A stretch of DNA of 15,940 bases from JAGXOF01 sp046545575 (lineage in GTDB: Bacteria > Chloroflexota > Dehalococcoidia > SZUA-161 > SpSt-899). The translations under genes and the position numbers were made by a program. Position 1 is the stretch's first letter. Each line of letters starts with the position of its first letter. Location: positions 1 to 15,940 of the forward strand of contig JBKGZM010000045.1 of NCBI GenBank assembly GCA_046545575.1, given 5' to 3'. This document shows positions 13,040-15,940 of the stretch, one piece after another. A model generated the notes under the pieces. It ran no database searches. It saw nothing but the letters and a program-made list of their open reading frames with translations, and had not been told where the DNA came from.

Positions 13040-13288
13040 TTACTCTTGCGCGGTTGCCAATGTGCGAACACTGAACACCTCATCCTCAGTTAAGGGCTCA
13101 ATGGTTGATTCAGGCACGGTTATCACTGCTATTGTATCCCCCAGCGCATTAAACAGTTCCAGCGAGTAACCATCTTCGCCCTCAGAAATAGGATGGTGTT
13201 CGACAATGGTTGCAACATCGCCCTTCTTCAATCCCCTCTCAGGAATATCTCTTCTCAAAACAACTTCCTCAAATAACTTGTGTGGCAT
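13040..13288 (-). CDS. DUF4926-family small protein
   Basis: The 82-residue protein follows the DUF4926 pattern: KLFEEVVLRRDIPERGLKKG (4-23), then DVATIVEHHP, a strand YSLELFNALGDTIAVITVPE and a tail. Family members are predicted small beta-barrel proteins usually encoded next to a ribonuclease-like toxin partner, and are regarded as possible immunity or antitoxin proteins. The start at ATG 13288 is good, with GGAG 9 nt upstream. The ribosome site overlaps the stop of the preceding toxin-tail remnant, so the two were an operon. The C-terminal extension after ESTIEPL (EDEVFSVRTLATAQE) is longer than I expect and abuts the heptad array at 13001-13035. Confidence 0.75.
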   Translation of the reverse strand: MPHKLFEEVVLRRDIPERGLKKGDVATIVEHHPISEGEDGYSLELFNALGDTIAVITVPESTIEPLTEDEVFSVRTLATAQE

Positions 13289-13293
13289 TCTAT

Positions 13294-13485
13294 CTATCTC
13301 CTTTTGTCGGGATACATAGTAATGAACTTGGTATCGACCGTTGTGCTCTCAGTCATCCAGATTGTGCACACTTGCAGATTTGATATCTGATGTGACGCAT
13401 GGAATAAGTCTACCGTAATGTAGTCGGGTGCGTCAACCAGGATTGGGAATCGGGGACCAGGGCCCCATGTAGGTGTCCAACCGAA
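13294..13485 (-). pseudogene. C-terminal remnant of a nuclease-toxin-like partner of DUF4926
   Basis: The last part of the frame reads APDYITVDLFHASHQISNLQ, then VCTIWMTEST and TKFITMYPDKRR before a TAG. The final strand plus ITMYPD resembles the C-terminus of RelE/EndoU/colicin-type ribonuclease toxins and of DUF6883-type partners of DUF4926. The ORF is open upstream to 13569, but that part is coded by two interspersed repeats (13486-13587), so the natural N-terminal half has been replaced. The stop lies 5 bp before the DUF4926 start. It is probably an inactive toxin left beside its partner. Confidence 0.5.
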
Positions 13486-13540
13486 TGTCATTGCGAGGCT
13501 TGTCCCGAGCATTAGCGAGGGAACTCGCCGAAGCAATCTC
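13486..13540. repeat. GTCATTGCGAGG...GAAGCAATCTC interspersed repeat
   Basis: TGTCATTGCGAGG and CCGAAGCAATCTC are the ends, complementary as ATTGC/GCAAT. The interior CCCGAGC-ATTA-GCGAGGG forms a smaller hairpin. This is a form of a dispersed repeat I recall from many environmental bacterial genomes. It lies inside the open frame upstream of the toxin remnant. Confidence 0.75.
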
Positions 13541-13545
13541 TTTAA

Positions 13546-13587
13546 ACCCCCTGAATCCCCCTTTACCAAAGGGGGACTAAGGGGGTT
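13546..13587. repeat. G/C-run hairpin repeat
   Basis: ACCCCCTGAATCCCCCTTT and AAAGGGGGACTAAGGGGGTT are nearly complementary arms around ACC. This is the most complete of the three copies (see 11065 and 11140). It is followed by TTCCGCCTCTGGCGGA, which is also part of the 130-bp element. Confidence 0.8.
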
Positions 13588-13647
13588 GCTTTCCGCCTCT
13601 GGCGGATGAGTACGTGAACGATTATAGCTGCACCAGAACTGCCAACA

Positions 13648-14045
13648 CTACATCCTCTCCATAACCTCTTCCGCCCAGCGGACAACCCTTTCGGCTATTG
13701 CTACAGCCTCTTGGTATTCCTGATAGGTGACTGGCTCACCCAGGCCGGGATAGCGTGCCACAACGGCAAACCTGGTCAATCGTCCTGCTTCTTTCGCTAC
13801 TTCAGGGATCGCTTCACCTGCTTGCTCGAGTACCGTGATGAGGTCGGCTAAGTCATGAACGTAAGGAAATGTAACTCCCCGATCAATGAGCAGAGCCTTG
13901 AGAGCTTTTTCAGCTGCCTGCTGGGCATCAAACAAAGGTCTTCTAAATAGACACCGGGGACCTCCGTTTTTGCCCGGATTAAGTTGCTACGGGCACGGCT
14001 GAGCCATTCTCCCGGGTTATCTGGGGGCAGACGTTCCGGCTGCAT
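13648..14045 (-). pseudogene. HEPN-domain toxin gene with a single-base frameshift
   Basis: ATG 14045 starts MQPERLPPDNPGEWLSRARS and continues with NLIRAKTEVPGVYLEDLC, the first helix of a HEPN domain. The matching continuation FDAQQAAEKALKALLI, then HDLADLITVLE and the RYPG-containing C-terminus, lies in another frame that runs to 13648. Adding one T to the TTT run at 13930-13932 joins the halves into 132 residues, the normal size. HEPN proteins of this type are RNases paired with the MNT nucleotidyltransferase encoded just upstream, which they overlap by 29 bp. The expected R-x4-6-H site is not obvious; RYPG with the helix-2 QQAAEKALKA motif is typical of the minimal-HEPN group. It is either a disabled toxin or a sequencing error. 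Confidence 0.8.
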
Positions 14046-14367
14046 AGACGGTCTTTCCTTCCCGCAGGGCAGGCGCAATAACCAGAGAATGGCTATTCCG
14101 ATACCGCTCAACGTCCTCGGGGGTGACGACGATGACATCTACAGCTTGTCCCACACCGATGAGGCTCATATAGATGTCCTCCGTAAGGCGGCCGCGATGA
14201 AAATTCCCCTGCTTAACTACTAGCAGATCTAAATCACTGTTGGATCTTACTTTGCCTCTGGCAGCGGAGCCAAAGAGAATGATTTGATCCGGCTGGGCTA
14301 CCTCGACAATACGCCTGATGATCTCCGCTAATGCCTCTTCATTCGGCTCTGTCTGATATTGAGCCAT
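14017..14367 (-). CDS. MNT-type nucleotidyltransferase antitoxin of a HEPN/MNT pair
   Basis: The 116-residue protein has the minimal nucleotidyltransferase signature: IILFGSAARGKVRSNSDLDL (about 29-48), giving G-S-x10-D-x-D, and a third carboxylate Asp in AVDVIVV. In characterised HEPN/MNT systems such antitoxins AMPylate or otherwise neutralise the HEPN RNase. The start at ATG 14367 has AGAGG and TAGGAT within 10 nt and lies 3 bp after the stop of an upstream remnant. The C-terminus overlaps the HEPN gene by 29 bp. The catalytic residues look intact, so this partner may still be active even though its HEPN gene is frameshifted. Confidence 0.88.
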   Translation of the reverse strand: MAQYQTEPNEEALAEIIRRIVEVAQPDQIILFGSAARGKVRSNSDLDLLVVKQGNFHRGRLTEDIYMSLIGVGQAVDVIVVTPEDVERYRNSHSLVIAPALREGKTVYAAGTSAPR

Positions 14368-14370
14368 ATC

Positions 14371-14530
14371 CTACCTCTTCCTCATTTTAACTTCTTTTAA
14401 CGGTGCGGGGCAATCGTCAATGCCACCAAGAGGATAGGTGAAACCCTCTAATTTACCATAATGGGGTTTAAAACTGCACGTTGAACTGCCCAACGATTTC
14501 TTGTGCCTTATGATACTTTTCAGGCGTGCC
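14371..14530 (-). pseudogene. Frameshifted C-terminal remnant upstream of MNT, family unknown
   Basis: Just downstream of a heptad tract one frame reads GTPEKYHKAQEIVGQFNVQF and stops. The next frame reads KPHYGKLEGFTYPLGGIDDC and PAPLKEVKMRKR and stops at 14371, 3 bp before the MNT start. Removing one T from the TTTT run at 14470-14473 joins them into about 52 residues ending at that stop. No start codon is visible, and the N-terminal side is replaced by heptads at 14531-14551. The peptide looks protein-like but I do not recognise it. The closeness to MNT suggests it was the previous gene of the operon. Confidence 0.35.
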
Positions 14531-14551
14531 AAGTTCCGCGTTCAAGGTTCC
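14531..14551. repeat. Three GAAC-type heptads
   Basis: AAGTTCC, GCGTTCA and AGGTTCC match the array at 13001-13035. They sit at the upstream edge of the remnant at 14371-14530, between it and the DUF2283 gene. Confidence 0.6.
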
Positions 14552-14565
14552 ATCCTTTTATTGCA

Positions 14566-14787
14566 CTATTTGGCCTTACTGGACGCCCTCTCAAGGCTAA
14601 AATTTACAGTAGCAAGTTCCTGTGGCGAGAGATAATCGCTAGCATCCATAATCTCCATACCAATAAGGTTGCCGCTCTCGTCGTAATCCAGAATCAGGCC
14701 CTCTCTTATTTCATCACTTTCATGATATGGGGTTTCCTTAAGCCTTACATAAAGAGCGTCTACTTCCTCATCATAAGTAATCCTCAT
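14566..14787 (-). CDS. DUF2283-family protein, putative antitoxin partner of DUF4258
   Basis: The 73-residue protein is the only full DUF2283 copy with its usual partner: MRITYDEEVDALYVRLKETP, then IREGLILDYDESGNLIGMEI and MDASDYLSPQEL. The ATG at 14787 has GGAGG 7 nt upstream, and that ribosome site overlaps the stop region of the DUF4258 gene 4 bp away, so the two are translated together. Families DUF4258 and DUF2283 are widely found as such pairs and are proposed toxin and antitoxin. The last 15 residues (VNFSLERASSKAK) are outside the domain. Confidence 0.85.
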   Translation of the reverse strand: MRITYDEEVDALYVRLKETPYHESDEIREGLILDYDESGNLIGMEIMDASDYLSPQELATVNFSLERASSKAK

Positions 14788-14791
14788 CCCT

Positions 14792-15043
14792 TCACCTCCA
14801 ATACTTGTCTATCCTGGATGTACAGTAGCCTGTGATCACTTTCTTTGCATCGTTCTCTTCCAAGAAAATCACTCTAAGAAGAAAATGTTCGCCATCCTTC
14901 TCAAACATCTTATGGGCAATCTTTCTTCCCTTCTTACTGTGCAGGACTTGGTCCGGTTCTTCAAGAGCACTGGCTACTATACTCTCAGGTATATTCCTCT
15001 CCTTCAATTGTCGCTTAGCATGTTTGGAGAAGTTTACCTTGAT
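14792..15043 (-). CDS. DUF4258-family protein, putative toxin, with no standard start codon
   Basis: The family pattern is clear: KVNFSKHAKRQLKERNIPES (the first helix with its His), ASALEEPDQVL, then FLLRVIFLEENDAKKVITGY near the end. DUF4258 is thought to be an RNase-like toxin fold related to BrnT/RelE-type proteins. The expected first codon before AAG GTA AAC is ATC at 15041-15043, in place of the usual ATG. A strong AGGAGG at 15053-15058 sits 9 nt upstream, exactly right for that codon. An in-frame TAA three codons earlier rules out a longer form. The next standard start is TTG at 15007, which removes 12 residues including the first strand. So translation is from ATC at low level, from TTG, or abolished. 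It is followed 4 bp later by DUF2283. Confidence 0.8.
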   Translation of the reverse strand: MKVNFSKHAKRQLKERNIPESIVASALEEPDQVLHSKKGRKIAHKMFEKDGEHFLLRVIFLEENDAKKVITGYCTSRIDKYWR

Positions 15044-15052
15044 TTCTCTTTA

Positions 15053-15058
15053 CCTCCT
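15053..15058 (-). promoter_or_regulatory. Ribosome binding site facing an ATC codon
   Basis: AGGAGG stands 9 nt before ATC 15043, where family alignment predicts the DUF4258 start codon. It is 45 nt before the TTG at 15007, too far to serve it. The site therefore marks the ancestral start. Confidence 0.7.
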
Positions 15059-15208
15059 CTACCCAATTGCTGCCAAACTCTCCACAATTAAACGAGGTTA
15101 AACCTTCAAGGTTTTCTCCCCCTCTCCTCCGCTCCCTAACTCCCGTCCCCGATCCCCACTCAGGTGGTCCAATTATAGCAACTTTGCTGTGTGGGAGTCT
15201 AGCGCATT

Positions 15209-15236
15209 TGTCATTTCGACCGAAGGGAGAAATCTT
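15209..15236. repeat. GTCATTTCGACCGAAGGGAGAAATCTT interspersed repeat
   Basis: TGTCATTTCGACC with GGGAGAAATCTT carries ATTTC/GAAAT complementary ends. It belongs to a dispersed class analogous to the GTCATTGCGAGG repeat at 13486. It lies in the 210-bp stretch between the GT2 stop and the DUF4258 gene. Apart from this element and the heptads that stretch (15059-15254) holds nothing I recognise. Confidence 0.65.
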
Positions 15237-15254
15237 CCTCCCCCAAAGATTCTC

Positions 15255-15289
15255 TCTTGACTCCCGACTCTCGACTCCCGACTACCAAC
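15255..15289. repeat. Five heptads spanning the stop codon of the second GT2 gene
   Basis: On the + strand the units are TCTTGAC, TCCCGAC, TCTCGAC, TCCCGAC and TACCAAC. They are the same unit type (GAGTCGG/GTCGAGA on the minus strand) as in 9765-9940. The TAG stop of the GT2 gene (15282-15284) lies within the last units. Confidence 0.8.
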
Positions 15290-15926
15290 CGATCAACCAT
15301 CGAAGTACGTAGAATATCTGCTGGAAATGTCCCCAGGCGATTTTCCTTGGCTTGAGAACCGGGCGAAGTGAGACGGGCACCTCGGCGGTCCTGGCACCAT
15401 GGTGATTTGCTTCAAGCACCAGTATACCACATGTGCACTTCCCTGTCAGCTTTAGCTGAACAGCGAGTTCTCTCTTGATGGCCCTGAAACCGGTGCCCGA
15501 GTCGGCCACTTTCACTTTGAAGCTGGTAAGCCAGTTGATGAACTTCTCTGATATCCTGGAGATTTCCTCTCTTTTCCCAAGCACTAAATCGGCTTTGCCG
15601 TCCGAAATGGGTTTGATGAGTTGTGGGATGTCACGGGGATCATGCTCGCCGTCGGCATCAATAGTTACTACAATGTCGCCGCTGGCTCTTTGGAATCCGG
15701 TCTTGATAGCTCCGATGTAGCCCCTCCTCCGGGTATTGCCCACCACCGTAGCTCCGAGTTCCCTTGCTACCCCGGCTGTTCCGTCCGTGCTGGCATCGTC
15801 CACCACGATGACCTCGCCAGCGTGCTTTTGGGAATCTTTTATTACCTGACCAATTCGCTCGCTTTCATTTCGTGCGGGGATTATTACTGTGCAGGAGAGC
15901 GGGGGTGCGGAGGTGCTAGGGTGCAA
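15282..15926 (-). CDS. GT2 glycosyltransferase (DPM1-like), possibly partial at its start
   Basis: The 214 residues from TTG 15926 form a GT-A family 2 domain like that at 9445: TVIIPARNESERIGQVI (about 13-29), VVDDASTDGTAG, IDADGEHDPRDIPQLI (DXD site), LVLGKREEISRISEKFINWL and VADSGTGFRAIKRELA. It would transfer a sugar to a polyprenyl phosphate or nascent glycolipid on the cytoplasmic face. The linker between LGKREE and the following helix is short, unlike the paralogue with its 58-residue insert. The N-terminal residues (HPSTSAPPL) are coded by an 8-bp array and the frame remains open to the window edge, so the true start may lie outside or at TTG 15926. The stop lies in a heptad array. 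No membrane helices follow, so it is a soluble form. Confidence 0.88.
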   Translation of the reverse strand: MHPSTSAPPLSCTVIIPARNESERIGQVIKDSQKHAGEVIVVDDASTDGTAGVARELGATVVGNTRRRGYIGAIKTGFQRASGDIVVTIDADGEHDPRDIPQLIKPISDGKADLVLGKREEISRISEKFINWLTSFKVKVADSGTGFRAIKRELAVQLKLTGKCTCGILVLEANHHGARTAEVPVSLRPVLKPRKIAWGHFQQIFYVLRWLIGW

Positions 15927-15940
15927 GGGTGCAGAGGTGC
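15901..15940. repeat. Five 8-bp repeats at the GT2 N-terminus, running off the window
   Basis: On the + strand the units are GGGGGTGC, GGAGGTGC, TAGGGTGC, AAGGGTGC and AGAGGTGC. They overlap the first codons of the GT2 gene and continue to the last base, so the array may be longer. Confidence 0.8.

Noticed and set aside
13848..14138. Independent 96-codon gene overlapping MNT and HEPN
   Set aside because: Its part below 14045 is the first half of the frameshifted HEPN gene; the upstream part is a shadow of MNT in another frame.
1..15940. tRNA, rRNA or riboswitch genes
   Set aside because: No cloverleaf, rRNA-like or known riboswitch sequence was recognised on reading; a covariance search would settle it.

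Overview
All genes in this window lie on the minus strand and read from high to low coordinates. There are two kinds of region. Roughly 1-9,000, together with the genes at 9,445-10,350 and 15,282-15,940, is a surface-polysaccharide locus. It holds two nucleotide-sugar dehydrogenases, two GT4 and three GT2 glycosyltransferases, an alpha/alpha-toroid protein and a sulfatase-fold enzyme. Roughly 10,500-15,250 is an island of very small genes and gene remnants of toxin-antitoxin type (DUF2283, DUF4258, DUF433, DUF4926, DUF5647, HEPN/MNT), separated by interspersed repeats. Strong GGAGG-type ribosome sites, short overlaps and frequent TTG/GTG starts indicate a bacterium. The small-gene families and the degenerate heptad and GTCATTGCGAGG/GTCATTTCGA repeats fit an uncultured Chloroflexota-like or similar environmental lineage. 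That placement is inference and weak.

Glycan locus, in transcription order: sulfatase-like protein (9013), NDP-N-acetylhexosamine-type dehydrogenase (7574), toroid protein (6286), GT4 (4995), GT4 (3678), UDP-glucose 6-dehydrogenase with a TTG start (2506), and a GT2 protein (1208). The GT2 ORF runs in frame into a piece of a DegT/DnrJ/EryC1 aminotransferase and off the window edge. Most of these genes overlap or nearly touch, so they probably form one operon. Two dehydrogenases that make uronic acids point to an acidic exopolysaccharide or capsule. Upstream of the sulfatase is a broken gene (9092-9432) that starts like a polysaccharide deacetylase.

Small-gene island: DUF4258/DUF2283 pair, a frameshifted remnant, an MNT/HEPN pair with HEPN frameshifted, a toxin-tail remnant with DUF4926, a truncated small gene overlapping DUF5647, DUF433 with a truncated DUF2283, a 17-codon flavoprotein start, two more DUF2283 genes (one cut short) and an uncharacterised overlapping pair. 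A 130-bp multi-hairpin element occurs twice (11584-11713 and 12283-12412).

The most unusual structure is a set of short-period degenerate arrays with periods of 7, 8 and 9 bp, which lie inside or at the ends of the two DPM1-like GT2 genes. In the GT2 at 9445-10350, about 25 heptads (9765-9940) add some 58 residues in frame in the middle of the catalytic domain, and a 9-bp array encodes the N-terminus. In the GT2 at 15282, an 8-bp array covers the N-terminus and a heptad array supplies the stop codon. A 13-bp motif, TCATTGTTCTATG, follows two otherwise different arrays.
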